Assembly: GCA_023935145.1 (NCBI GenBank)
Contig: CM043702.1
Location: 101,148,588-101,212,587 of the forward strand
Length of the DNA: 64,000 bases
Direction: 5' to 3'
Source: Bretschneidera sinensis
Taxonomy: Eukaryota; Streptophyta; Magnoliopsida; Brassicales; Akaniaceae
The notes below the pieces were generated by a model, which worked only from the letters and a program-made list of their open reading frames with translations, had not been told where the DNA came from and did no database searches. This document shows positions 21,237-32,101 of the stretch, piece by piece. Numbering within the stretch: the first letter of the stretch is position 1; each line of letters opens with the position of its first letter. The translations under genes were made by a program, and so were the position numbers.

Positions 21237-22808
21237 AAAACTTTATTTGTCCTCAAATAAAAATAAAACGAACCCAAAGAAAAAACTCATCACTCACCAA
21301 GCCATGATCTGAATTTAGATTTCATTACTAGCATCGTACTCTTTTAATATCAAAGATAGCAAGAAAATCAATAAAAAAAATTTAGCAATTTGTCAAGCAA
21401 GAGTTAAGAGACTACTTCAACCAAAAACTAAGTCCTTGAGTGTGTGTGTGATATAGTCAATTTAACTCCAAACGACCTGTAAACTCAAATAAAAGTAGAA
21501 CAACTAAAACCAAAGGAATTCTCTCAAAACTTAACTCCGTAAGTCCAATTTTCACAATCCCTCTCCACTAATGTAGTCAACACCAAAATCAGAGATCAAA
21601 AGGTCTTTAATCAGATTGTAATAACAGGCCACGAGGTGAGGGCTAAGAAAGAATTGGATAAGGAAAATCAAAGCAAACTGGGAAAATACTTGGTGGAAAG
21701 AACAATAAAAAAGATATCCACAGGTTTCAAACCATAACTTTTTCTCGACTGCATGCTCATACTGGTGACATTATTTTTGTTGTGCTTAATGAAGCAATGC
21801 TAAGTACACTTTTAACCAAATTTGAAGTGATCTACACTCCATTCATTGAGTTTTCTCTATTTAATGCTTCCTTCCATGATGGATAAATCACTTATGGGCA
21901 AAAAACAAACCCAACAAAAATACTTCTTTTCTCTTTTTTTTTTAATACACTTGAATCAAAAAGAGCATAATTTCCTTTGAACTAACTTTCTATTTAAATG
22001 TAGATTCCCACCAAAGTATTTTTTCAAACTGTAAAAGGTAAATTCATGGTTTTTTAGCCTTTGAATGGGAATGGTTAATGTAGTTAAAAGAATAAATAAA
22101 AGCTTAAATAAAGTAAGGCTCAAGGGGGGTTGACAATGGAAGCACACCATGCAATGATGGTATGATAACTAGGACGGCTAGGAAAACTTTTTGGTTATGA
22201 CAAAAAATGCCAAGATCATTTCTCAAATATTTGGTATCAACTAGGATTTCGCCTCAAGGATCCATCAACGAATTCTAGAGTAAAGCAAGATTGAACTCCA
22301 TCGACCTAGTTGATTCTACTCATTCTCTTTGTCAGCAAAATGGAAATAAAGAAAAAAATGACTATGTGCTCAATTATGTTCAAGGACAAAGATTTAAATC
22401 AAAGTATCCACAAAACTCAACCTGACATAAAAGAAATTTTCAAAAAATTTCTCAGTCCTATCCTCAATCACAAATTTCATATTCATAGAGAGTTAAATCA
22501 TACTCAAATGCATGCTTGGTAAGAAAATTCAAAAACTCAAGACTTATAAAATCACGAGTAAAATAACCAGCAATCAAGAGGAAAAAATCGACTGTAGGAG
22601 TTTATACCCCCCACATTTAACTCAACAATGTCCTCATTGTGATTCAAAGGAGAGAAAGATTGAAGAAATGAAAGGAACTTCCCTGGTTTCATGGTGAATC
22701 CGCTATAGTTTGCAATTTTCAGCTCTTTATTCTTGCTAATAAACCTCTATCAAAATCCAAATTATTCAAAATAAAAATAAAAAATAAAATAGTAAAAGAA
22801 AGTTCTAC
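21237..22808 (-). other. Gyp-1 3' non-coding region
   Basis: This lies between the conserved block and the polypurine tract and holds no recognised gene. On the minus strand, 22626-22639 forms the perfect inverted repeat CAATG-AGGA-CATTG, followed by the G-rich motif at the complement of 22605-22621. The short open frames here (for example 22310-22522 on the plus strand) are AT-rich and carry no motif. Confidence 0.65.
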
Positions 22809-22852
22809 GGGATGCCTCCCAAAAGTGCTTGTTTTTAAGTTTATAGCTAGAC
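22809..22852 (-). promoter_or_regulatory. Conserved post-coding block (hairpin GGGAGGCATCCC) in Gyp-1
   Basis: The minus strand reads GTCTAGCT, then AAACTTAAAAACAAGCACTT, then GGGAGGCATCCC. It corresponds to the blocks at 11015-11060 and 61883-61924 and likewise follows the last coding domain. Confidence 0.6.
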
Positions 22853-24230
22853 TTTTCAATTTTCCTCAATTAAGGTCTCCAAGAGGAATAAGTTCACAGT
22901 TCCTCTCAACTTGTTCCCCATAATTGTGCTTCAATCTCTGACAATTAACTCTGAATATATTCCATGTTTTGTTCTTTAAGTCTATTGCTCCAAAAGTGGA
23001 AGCACTGTCAATTGTATAAGGACTTGTCCATCTTGATTTTAACTTGCCCGAGAAGAGTTTGAGTCATGAATTGAAGAATAAAACTTGTTGTCTTGGGGAA
23101 AACTCACGCCTAAGAATCTGTTTGTCATGCCACTTTTTCGTCAATTCTTTGTAGATCTTCGCATTTTCATAAGCATCATTCTGGAACTCATCCATCTGAT
23201 TCAATTGTAAGAGTCACTTTTCACCTGCAGCTTTTAAATCAAAATTAAACTTCTTTACAGCCCAATAAGCTCTATGCTCCAACTCAATAGGAATATGACA
23301 CAATTTTCCAAACACTAATCGGTAAGGAGACATTCTGATAGGTGTTTTGAAAGTTGTACAGTAAAGCATCATAAAGCTTCTTTGCCCAATCCTTCCTATT
23401 GGTGTTACCCATCTTCTCGAGGATGTTCTTGATTTCTCAACTTGAAAATTCAGCTTGGCTATTAGTTTGAGGATGGTAGCTAAGTGCTATCTTGTACTTC
23501 ACACCATATTTAGAAAGAAGGTTGGCAAACAACTTGTTGTAAAAGTGGGTCCCCTCGTCACTAATAATAGCTCGTGGAGTGCTAAATCTTGTGAATATAT
23601 TCTTATGCAGAAATTTTAGCACAACCTTTGCATCGTTTGTTGTTATAGTAATTGCTTCCACCCATTTTGACACATAATCCACTGCTAACAAGATATAGAC
23701 AAAAGCAAAAATAAGGAGGAAAAGGACCCATAAAATCGATTCCCTAAACATAAAATAACTCAACCTCTAAGATATTTTTCAATGGTAGGTCCTAACGCCT
23801 TGAAATATTTTCCATACGTTGGCACCAATCACAAGTCTTCACCAAAGTATAACTATAATGAAAGATAGATGGCCAAAAGAAACCACTTTGAAATACCTTA
23901 GTTGCTATTCATGTTGCTCCAAAATGTCCTCCATATGATGATACATGGCAATGATGGAGAATGGCTTGTATCTCTTCTTCTGGTACACATCTTCGGATGA
24001 TTTGATCAGGGTATCTTTTGAACAACAAAGGCTCATCCCAAAAATAATATTTCACATCATGTAGAAACTTCTTGCTTTGGTGGTAAGTGAGATCTGGTGG
24101 CAGTACTTTACAGGCAAGGTAGTTTACAATATCAACATACCAAGGAATCTTGATCTCACATGCAAAGAACTGCTCATCAGGGAATGCTTCTTGGATCTCT
24201 GAATTTGGTCTCACTTCCTCTTAAACCTCC
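22853..24230 (-). pseudogene. Gyp-1 integrase, broken
   Basis: The zinc-binding N-terminal part is near 23830-24210 (DQIIRRCVPEEEIQAILHHCH, GGHFGAT, then CDWCQR). The catalytic core is at 23437-23763 with [23 protein letters not shown] (second Asp), and [13 protein letters not shown] (catalytic Glu). The first Asp region is frameshifted. A stop follows at 23437, and the C-terminal part down to about 22860 is readable only in fragments. The upstream frame 23909-24214 includes the linker WYVDIVNYLACKVLPPDLT found in Athila/Tat-like pol. Confidence 0.85.
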
Positions 24231-24915
24231 AAATCAAATTCTTGAAGAAGTAGGATCCAATGAATCAGCCTAGGCTTAGCATTCTTCTTGCCAAACAAAT
24301 AACAAATTGTTGCATGATCAGTGACCACTATCACTTTTGTACCAATGAGGTAAGATCAAATTTTTTCACAAGCAAACAGAACAGAAAGCATCTCCTTCTC
24401 AGTTTTTGTATAATTTAGTTGAGCATCATTCAAGGTCCAACTTGTGATAGATGGCCGTGAATAGTTTGTCTCGTTTGTCCTAATACTACTCCAACTGAAA
24501 AGTCACTTGTATCACACATGACTTCAAAAGGTTGACTCCAATCAGGTACAGTCATAATTGGTGCTGAAACTAGTTTTTCCTTGATTGCATCAAAGCCCTG
24601 CAAACAAACATTATCAAAGTCAAATACATAATTTTTTTCAAGAATATTACATAAAGGTTTAGAGAGTTCAGAAAATTTCTTGATAAATCTTCTATAAAAT
24701 CCTGCATGTTCCAGAAAGCTTCTAATTCCCTTCACATTCTTTGGAGGTGGTAGTTTTTCTATGGTTGCAATTTTAGCTCGATCAACCTCAATTCCTTTAG
24801 ATGAAACTCGATGGACAAGCACGATCCTTTCTTGAACCATAAAATGGCATTTCTTCCAATTTAGGACTAGATTTTTGTCTTCACATCTTTGCAAAACAAG
24901 AGCTAAATTATGCAA
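24231..24915 (-). pseudogene. Gyp-1 RT thumb and RNase H, broken
   Basis: The minus strand gives NLVLNWKKCHFMVQE, KGIEVDRAKIATIEKLPPP and GIRSFLEHAGFYRRFIK, the end of a gypsy RT. RNase H follows with MCDTSDFSVGVVLGQ and, after a frame break near 24430, LNDAQLNYTKTEKEML and [15 protein letters not shown] stop around 24360 and changed residues interrupt it. Confidence 0.85.
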
Positions 24916-25772
24916 AAAAAATGATCAAAATATGTACCAAAAACTGAAAAATCATCCATAAAAATTTCCATTATCTCTTCTACCATGTCAAAAAAAATAG
25001 CCTTCATGCAACGTTGAAATGTCGTTGGGGCATTGCACAATCTGAATAGCATCCTCCTAAAAACAAATGTGTCGTAGGGGCATGTGAATGTAGTTTTCTC
25101 TTGATCTTTGGGGGCTATGGCAATCTGGTTATACCCTGAACAACCATCTAAGAAGCAATAGTAGGAATACCCAACCAATCGATCCAACATTTGATCAATA
25201 AAGGGTAGTGGAAAATGATCCTTCCTTGTTGCTTTGTTCAACTTGCGGTAATCCATACATACACGCCAACTCATGACTGTTCTTATAGGAATAAACTCAT
25301 TGTTGACGTTTCTCACCACTACTATTCCACCTTTTTTTGGTACAACCTACATTGGACTTACCCATGAGCTATCTAAAATAGCATAGATAATTCAAGCATT
25401 GAGGAGCTTTAAAATTTTAGCTCTCAGGACCTCTTTCATTGCTGGATTTAATCTTTTTTGGTGCTCGATCGATGGTTTGTAAAGTTCCTCCATTAAAATC
25501 TTGTGCATGCAAATGGAGGGGCTTATACCTTTTATGTCGAAAATAGTCCATCCTAAGGCTATTCTATGCTCCCTTAACACATGCAACAACTTTTCCTCTT
25601 CTTTGGGTGTCAGTGGTGCAACAACAATCACTAGAAATGTGCAACTATCACTCAAGAATGCATAGCAAAGATGCTTAGGTAATTTCTTCAACTCTGGAGA
25701 TGTAGTTTGATGCATCTCTTCTCTAGAAATTTCATAATCAAGCCTTGCTGCAATCGGATCTAGCCTTCCCAC
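24903..25772 (-). pseudogene. Gyp-1 reverse transcriptase palm and fingers, broken
   Basis: The RT core is in two frames. The 25392-25772 part carries the connector (LTPKEEEKLLHVLREHRIA, GWTIFDIKGISPSICMHKI). The 24903-25319 part carries RVCMDYRKLNKATRKDHFPL, YSYYCFLDGCSGYNQI, TTFTCPYDTFVFRRM and the catalytic FMDDFSVFG. The break near 25320-25390 includes a stop. The YxDD box is intact as FMDD. Confidence 0.9.
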
Positions 25773-25796
25773 TTCATTTCTAAGTGATACATCTTA

Positions 25797-26950
25797 CTAC
25801 AAGGCTCCCAAGGCAAATACATAGTGGAGAAATTCTTCACTAACAAGAGATAAATCAAATTCACAAACAGCAGAATTGGTAAAATTATAAGCTTGAGATG
25901 AAGTGGTGATACAGTGTTCTACGTGATCAACTGGTACAACTTCTTTAAAGGTTTCTTCTACACATTGCTTAATGACATCTACCCGAAAGTAAGTGCTTAG
26001 ATCTTCTGGAAATCTCATAGGCTGGTAGATGTTGAACATAACTTCTTCCTTGTTTACTCTCAATGTTAATTCACCTTTTTGAACATCAATTAAAGCCTTT
26101 CCTGTAGCTAAGAATGGTTGGCCAAGAATTAGTGGGACTTCTTGGTCTTCCTTCATATCTAACACCACAAAAAAATAAATCTATCCACCTTTACCAATAC
26201 ATCTTCTATGATTCAACGTGGGTACTTGTTGGATCGATATGCTAGTTGCAAAGAAATGGTTGTTTGTTTCATCTCTCCAAGTCCTAATTTCCTGCAACTA
26301 CAAAGTGGTATAAGATTAATGCTAGCACCATGATCACATAAAACTTTATCAAAAACTGAATTTCCAATAGTGCAAGGTGAAGTGAAACTCCCTAGTTCTT
26401 TTAATTTTTGAGGAAATTTCTTTTGAAGAATGGCACTGTATTCTTTAGAAAGCTTTACTGTTTTGAACTCCTCCAACCTTCTCTTCTTGGAAATGATGTC
26501 CTTTATGAATTTGACATAATTTAGCATTTGTTCCAAAGCATTTGCAAAAGGAATATTGGGATCATCCAGAGGCGATCCACTAAACTGGGCTTGTTGCACC
26601 ATGCTGATTAAGGCTGGTTTGAGGTCAAAATTGTTGGCATGAACGGGTTGCGTCTTATACCCGAGTAGTTATCATTCAAAACTGGCCATACATAATCCTT
26701 CAAGGTGTGTGGTTGTGCATCATGTTGTTCATTAACCATGGCTAGTACTTGATTTTTTCTTCGTGATCTAAAGGTTCTTTCAATCTCCTGATCAAAAGGG
26801 GTAATGTCATGATATCTAGCACTACGTTTGCAACGTCAAAAACACACTTGTAGAAAATAATAATAATAATAATAATAATAAAATTCTAAATTCTAAATTA
26901 AAACCAAGATTGCTTTGTATCGATATTGGCAAAAAAAAGAGAAGAAATCA
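25797..26950 (-). pseudogene. Gyp-1 gag N-terminus fused to protease by deletion
   Basis: Reading leftward from about 26810, FDQEIERTFRSRRKNQVLA and DYVWPVLNDNYSGIRRNPF form an Athila/Tat-like gag N-terminus. Then SMVQQAQFSGSPLDDPN passes straight into FANALEQMLNYVKFIKDI, which belongs just upstream of the protease. The protease carries VLCDHGASINLIPL (active-site D-x-G-A). The 25797-26168 part continues with DQEVPLILGQPFLATGKALI. The capsid core and zinc knuckle, several hundred residues in relatives, are missing. The frame 26213-26602 stays open across the join. The plus strand has an (AAT)n run at about 26857-26881 in the leader. Confidence 0.8.
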
Positions 26951-26951
26951 A

Positions 26952-26969
26952 TCCCCGACGATGGCTCCA
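26952..26969 (-). other. Gyp-1 primer binding site, tRNA-Asp type
   Basis: The minus strand reads TGGAGCCATCGTCGGGGA, a degenerate match to the tRNA-Asp-complementary site seen nearly intact at 54651. Confidence 0.75.
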
Positions 26970-26975
26970 AAAACT

Positions 26976-28203
26976 TAGGGTGCAAAACAGCAAGTGCACA
27001 GTATCGTAGTTTTATAGTAAAGTGATAAGATGAGCATCATCCTCAGGGATTGGTAACTTACTTCTGAAAAGTACTGAAATTATATTAATCTCGATTTTAT
27101 TTAGAAAAATATCTTTTTTCGTTTGTAATTGCAATATGAAATAAAATCAATTTAAAGGAAATAATAAAGAAAAAGAAAGTTGTTTTTCGAATATCAAATT
27201 AATAAGAGAAAGAACTTCTACGAAACCGATTTCACTTAATTCCTCACTATGCTTAACTCATCTAACTAATTAAAATTAATCCTCTCTATTTGTTAGGGAA
27301 ATCTCCAATTTATCTAAAAGCCTCTTTCGATAGTCAATTGGAAATATTCTTATTCATCATTCTACACAAGAGTATGCAAATTAATAAAACAAGAAAGCAT
27401 TAAAACTAGCAATTTTTTTAGACTACACAAGTTCAAATAAGTCTTTCGATTCCTATATTTTTCTATGTTGAAATATCCAAGTTCTATCCTGTAATTCCTT
27501 CTTTCAACAACAAATCACAAGATCAAGATCATCTAATTAATGGCTAGTCAATTAGAAGCAATACATTCAAAATAAATCAGCCAAACATAGAAGATAATTA
27601 CTGCAAATCAGCATAGAAAAGCAAGCATAGTTTGAAATTAAATTTCATCATTTTCTTGAAATAAAGAAAGTTTAGTTCATGCTGAAAATTAAATTTAACA
27701 ACAACGAATTCACCATAATTCTGTAAATCAGTGTGCGTTCAGCTGTTGCTGCTTCTGTGGAGGGCTGCTGTGTGATCAGCGCTGGATACCGAGCAGGGGG
27801 ACGAGGTAGGTGCCGACTGTGAGGAAGCAGCTACTGCAGGTAGCTGCTGCTGGTGCCGAATTAGGACAATTGCTGCTACCAGATGAGGAGGACTGATGGT
27901 TACGGGCTGCTGGTGCCGGATGAGGAGGAGAGGGCTGCCAATTATCTCTCTAGGGCTGCAGGCTGTCTCCTTTAATTAGGTTTTCTCCTTTTCCTTTATA
28001 TAGGCTCCAAAGTCTTCAATTAAAACTTCCTTTCTTAAACAAGAGAAAGAGTCCCTTGACGATAGAGCACTAAAATTTGGATCTTTCCCTTCTTCTAAAC
28101 CTAAAATAAATTAAATGACAACTATGAAGCCTAAAACCAACAAAAAATAGATTAAAGTTAAAAGTTAAGACGTGATAAAAATAGGAAATTATGCACAACA
28201 TCA
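26976..28203 (-). repeat. Gyp-1 5' LTR
   Basis: It matches 20059-21221 from GTGCAAAAC-GCAAGTGCACAG to ATGCACAACATCA. A minus-strand TATA box lies near 27988-28000. The GC-rich block at 27740-27960 is longer than in the 3' LTR because a GATGAGGAGGA-containing unit of roughly 40-60 bp is duplicated. Confidence 0.85.
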
Positions 28204-28294
28204 CTTGCCTTGATGAGTTGAGCATCTGATATGCATCCTTTGCTTGCCTTACGAGCCTTCGATGCTACTACTATGAACTTGTTGTTTATGGAAC
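28204..28294 (-). repeat. Copia-B 5' LTR, middle piece
   Basis: It matches 4358 onward (CATCCTTTGCTTGCCTTA). It ends in GGAAC (28290-28294), the left target duplication of Copia-C. Confidence 0.85.
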
Positions 28295-29395
28295 TATTGG
28301 AAATCACCTTGATAAGATGCCCAGGTGGTGATCTTCCAAACACCCAAGTCTAGAATGACTTGTAGAAAGAAATACCACAATCAAAGACAATAACAGAAAA
28401 TCAAAGAAAGAAAGAAGACAAGCAATTTGTTATCAAGGTTCAGCAATGTGCCTATGTCCCCGTGAGTTCCTCTGAACTCTCTACACTAAGTCAATGGTTC
28501 TTTACAAATACAGCAACTCTCTTCAAGAAGCTCAAGTTCTTGAAGAAACCAAGAAGAGAAGAAAGGAAGAAGATAAGAACTAACAATGATCTCTATCTAA
28601 TCTAGACTTCTCTCTCTTTACAACCTGCCTCACTACAATGAGTCCCTCTTGTGTTTGTGTCTTTGCACTCTCACACAATTCTCTCATTCACACATATGTC
28701 TCACAAGTTACATTACATCACACTCTTGGGTTCTCTTCTATATTCTTCTTGAAAAATGAGGCTAGGTGACCCCTTTTATAGCCACCCACTTCTTGGTCAT
28801 TCTTGAGATTCAATCCTCACCCTTTGATCATGATTACCACTTAATCATGGCCCTCCATCACTCCTAAGTGGTACTGTGTGTTTCAACCTTGCACCCACGC
28901 ACCTAAGAGAGGGTTAAAATAGGTTGTCCATGTGTGCTTTACTTTCCCTAGCGTCTAGGCACTCAACAGGGCACGGTGCGGTGCTGGGCAGAGTCCTTTT
29001 GCACACTCTCTGGGCGGTGCGGTGCGGTGCTGGTGGGGAGCGGTCCGGTGCTGGTGCGCATCAAGCAGCACACCTTCTGGATGGTGCAGTGGTGACAGAT
29101 GGGCGGTATAGTGCTAGTGCATTTTTGGACCTTCATTCTGTGTGGTGCGCCACTAGTGAAGGGGTGGTGTGGCGCACACTGATGCTGCCCCTTCACCCAG
29201 CTGTGCGCACACTCCTTCAGCTTGTGTACAGAAGTGCGCATGCTAGTGCGCCTACCCTTACCTTACTCCAAAGTGATGCACACATATGTGTGCAGACCTT
29301 TAACTTGCTGAACTTTAATCCTCCAAGCTTGGTTTAGACTTTAACCATCTTTGAACCATGTTTAGACGTGTTTAAACCTTAGACAAATACCAACA
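28295..29395 (-). repeat. Copia-C 3' LTR
   Basis: It pairs with 33395-34470. A minus-strand TATA box (complement of 28771-28780, TATAAAAGGG) lies downstream of a GC-rich array of GCGGTGC/GCTGGTGC units at 28970-29240. The open frames over this array on both strands are by-products of the repeats. Confidence 0.9.
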
Positions 29396-29476
29396 ATCAC
29401 TACCTTTGTCTAAGTGTTTAAACCCGAACCATTTTTGCAGAGAGCTTCGGGATCCAAACTCATCTTGAGTCATTAG
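29396..29476 (-). other. Copia-C 3' end and polypurine region
   Basis: The minus strand just before the LTR reads AGACAAAGGTAGTGAT, a purine-rich stretch in the polypurine-tract position. Confidence 0.6.
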
Positions 29477-30066
29477 TTAACCAACTCCAATCCTAAGTAG
29501 TCCAAAGCAATGATTGAATTTACTTAAAGATAGAACTTTAGTACCCAAATCCGCAGGATTTTCTTCTGTGGCTACCTTATCCACATGCATGCATCCTTTT
29601 GTACTATTTTTTGGAATGTAATGATACCGAACATCCATATACTTCATCCCCTCATGGAACACCATATTACTCCACAAGTGCCATGCACTTTGGCTATCCG
29701 AATACACCACCACCTGCTCTTTTAGGACCTCCCACTCGTCCAACAACATTGTGCACCCCATAGCCTCCTTTATGGCTTCCGTAGCCGCTATGCATTCTAC
29801 TCTGGTTGTTATGAGTGCTACCACAAGCTGTAATTGAGCCTTACACAACATCCATTTATGTTGAAGAAGTAGGAGGTAATCGATCTCCTTTTATCCTGGT
29901 CTGCTCTATAGTCCAAATCCGAAAAACCCTCAAGGCAGATGGACTTACCCCTCTTCTCATAAACCAGCCCTACTTCTGGGCTTCCCTTCAAATACCTCAG
30001 CAACCACTTCATCCCAAACAAATGCTCCTTTCTGGGATTACTCATAAACCTGCTGAGAACACTCAT
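29477..30066 (-). pseudogene. Copia-C RNase H, broken
   Basis: Two frames cover the RNase H. The 29818-30066 part (SRFMSNPRKEHLFGMKWLL, RYLKGSPEVGLVYEKRG) leads to GFSDLDYRADQDKRRS. The 29477-29851 part gives ALITTRVECIAATEAIKEA and VVYSDSQSAWHL, then HVDKVATEENPADLGTK. A frame change near 29820-29850 separates them. Confidence 0.88.
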
Positions 30067-30084
30067 TGCCCAAGAAACCTTTAA

Positions 30085-30513
30085 CTAGTTTCTCTCCTTT
30101 TCTTGGATTATACACATCCCAAGGATCTTTTGTGTAAGGCTGAGATCCTTCCTCTCAAACTCTTTACTGAGTTGAGATGTAAACCTTTCCATCCTCTCCC
30201 TACTGTTCCGAACCAACAGCACATCATCGATATAGATGAGGATACTCACCATCTTCTCCACCTTGTGTCCAGGTGAGAAAGTTTCTGTGAAACCTATGTC
30301 TTCTCTTCTTGTGAACCCATTCGCCACCATTCTAGCTTTGTTCCGGACTTCATCTTCTGGAGGGTACCCTTCTTTGATCTTGTAAGTGCACTTACATTGT
30401 ACAACTTTCTGTTTTCCTGGAATTTTCACCAATTCCCAGAAGTTGTTCTTCCTCAAAGAATCCATTTCTTCCTCCATAGCCAGCTGCCACTTTAACGAAT
30501 CCTTACACTCCAT
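30085..30513 (-). pseudogene. Copia-C reverse transcriptase with internal deletion
   Basis: The frame begins DSLKWQLAMEEEMDSLRKN and NFWELVKIPGKQKVV. It reaches DIGFTETFSPGHKVEKM and jumps directly to SILIYIDDVLLVRNSRE. In copia RT about 100 residues, including the first catalytic Asp and the fingers/palm core, lie between these motifs. The deletion keeps the frame, so a shortened protein with the YIDD box but no complete palm would result. A stop at 30085 separates it from RNase H in the same frame. Confidence 0.85.
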
Positions 30514-30666
30514 GGCATCTGTGTAAGTTTTTGGTTCAACCTCTCCTTCTATCTAAGGAGCTGCTACATTAGCATCTGCAAACCCATATCTCAAAGGTGG
30601 TCTAACCACCCTCCTTCCCCAGTCTCTTGTGAGCTGGTAGTCATTATGACTTACTGCATCAACCTC

Positions 30667-31756
30667 TTATTGTTCAGCCTCTTCTTGAGTTTCTTGAGCT
30701 TGGCCTTCATCCAAGGGCTCTACCTGGTCTGAACCCTCTTGCCTCCTTTGCTCTACCTGAATCGAGTTCTCCTTGATGCGATGCTTCACAACTTTCGGAC
30801 TAGTTTGCTCACTAGCCCCTGCAGGGTTAGTTTTCTCCAAGTAGGGAAATAACAATTCATTAAAAATAACATCCCTACTTATAATTAGTTTCATGCCTTT
30901 CTTTTCTAAGGACCACAACCTATATCCCTTAACCCCATCACCATATCCTAGAAATACACATTTTCTAGATCTTGGGCTAAGTTTATACTCCTTTTGATGT
31001 ACATATGCAGCACACCCAAAAGTCCTAAGGTTTCTTAATTCAAGGGGTTTTCCACTCCACATCTCCATGGGACTCTTGAGCTCTAAAGCTCTAGAGGGTG
31101 ATCTATTTACCAAGTATGCAGCTGTAACCACAGCTTCTCCCCAAAAATATTTTGGTAAACCGGATCCATTTAACATGCACCTAACCTTTTCCATAAGGGC
31201 CTTATTCATCCATTCAGCAACTCCACTTTGCTGAAGGGTTTCCACAATCATCCTATGTCTTAGAATGCCATTTAACCTACACAATTGATCAAGTTTTTGG
31301 TTAAAAATCTCTAAGCCATTATCGATTCTTATCCCCTTAACTACTCTACTCATTTGAGTCTCTACCAGCCCTTTTCACACCACTAATTTATTCAAAGCAT
31401 CTGATTTATTTTTAACCAAATAAACCCACACCTTTCTTGAATAATCATCAATTAAAGACAGAAAGTAAAAGTTAAAAGTTACCTCTCTGTGTTGGTGTCC
31501 TTGTTGGTCCCCAAAGGTCAGCATGAATGTAGTCAAGAATGCCCTTAGACTTGTGCACTCCGGTGTTGAAGCTGACCCGGTGTTGCTTCTTAAGAACACA
31601 ACACTCGCAGAAATCAAGTTCCTCCACTTTGTCACCACCAAGTAGGCCATCCTTGCTGAGAACTTGCAGGCCCTCTTCGCTCATATGTCCCAAGCGAGTG
31701 TGCCAAAGGGCTGTCCTATCCATCTCAGCCATCAAGCTTGTTGCTTGATCATTCAT
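30667..31756 (-). pseudogene. Copia-C integrase, frameshifted
   Basis: The zinc region is at 31472-31756 (LWHTRLGHMSEEGLQVL, CECCVLKKQHRVSF, HADLWGPT). After a frameshift near 31470, the core continues with LSLIDDYSRKVWVYLVKNK, then VKGIRIDNGLEIFN and LQQSGVAEWMNKALMEKV. The last position is W where relatives have the catalytic Glu-Arg (ER.N), so activity is doubtful. FGCAAYVHQKEYKLSPRSRK and VFLGYGDGVKGYRLW form the C-terminal part. Confidence 0.9.
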
Positions 31757-32101
31757 TTATGTGTCTCCGATCATCTCATAGATTCCATCGTTTCTTGCTG
31801 CCTTGATCACTACCAAAGATCCATTGGCTACCTTGATCTTTCCTCCCACTACTTTGCATATATACCCCATGGAATCCAGCTGCCCCAATGAGATCAAATT
31901 CCTCCTCAAATCCGGGAGATACCTCACATTCTCTAGTAGCCTTGCCATTCCATCAAACATCCTCACCTGGATGTCTCCCGTGCCCTTCACTTGGTAAGAA
32001 ATATCATTCCCCAAGAAAACCCTTTCATCATTGGTTTCCTTGAAATTCTTAAACCAACTCCGGTGAGGGCACATGTGATGAGTGCACCCGGAATCCAAGA
32101 T
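31757..32101 (-). pseudogene. Copia-C protease
   Basis: The aspartic protease carries LDSGCTHHMCPHRSWF (active-site D-S-G intact), FLGNDISYQVKGTGDI and LENVRYLPDLRRNLISLG. It is in the same frame as gag and is separated from it by one stop, where the common Trp before ILDSG is now TGA. Confidence 0.88.

Larger units (their letters stand above)
20059..28203 (-). mobile_element. Gyp-1: complete but defective Ty3/gypsy element (Athila/Tat-like)
   Basis: An 8.1-kb element on the minus strand has two LTRs of about 1.2 kb, a tRNA-Asp-type primer site, gag remnant, protease, RT, RNase H, integrase, a long 3' non-coding region and a polypurine tract. It is inserted in the 5' LTR of Copia-B. The candidate target duplications (CTGGT left, CTTGC right) match only partly, as expected for an older insertion or for my boundary being off by a base or two. 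Most of gag is deleted. Confidence 0.9.

Noticed and set aside
20059..28203. An exact target duplication for Gyp-1
   Set aside because: The best candidates (CTGGT, CTTGC) agree at only three of five positions, so the duplication is not claimed as proven.
28924..29337. 137-codon plus-strand open frame and its minus-strand counterpart in the Copia-C LTR
   Set aside because: Both come from the GC-rich repeat array of the LTR. The copy in the other LTR (34014-34412) has different open frames.
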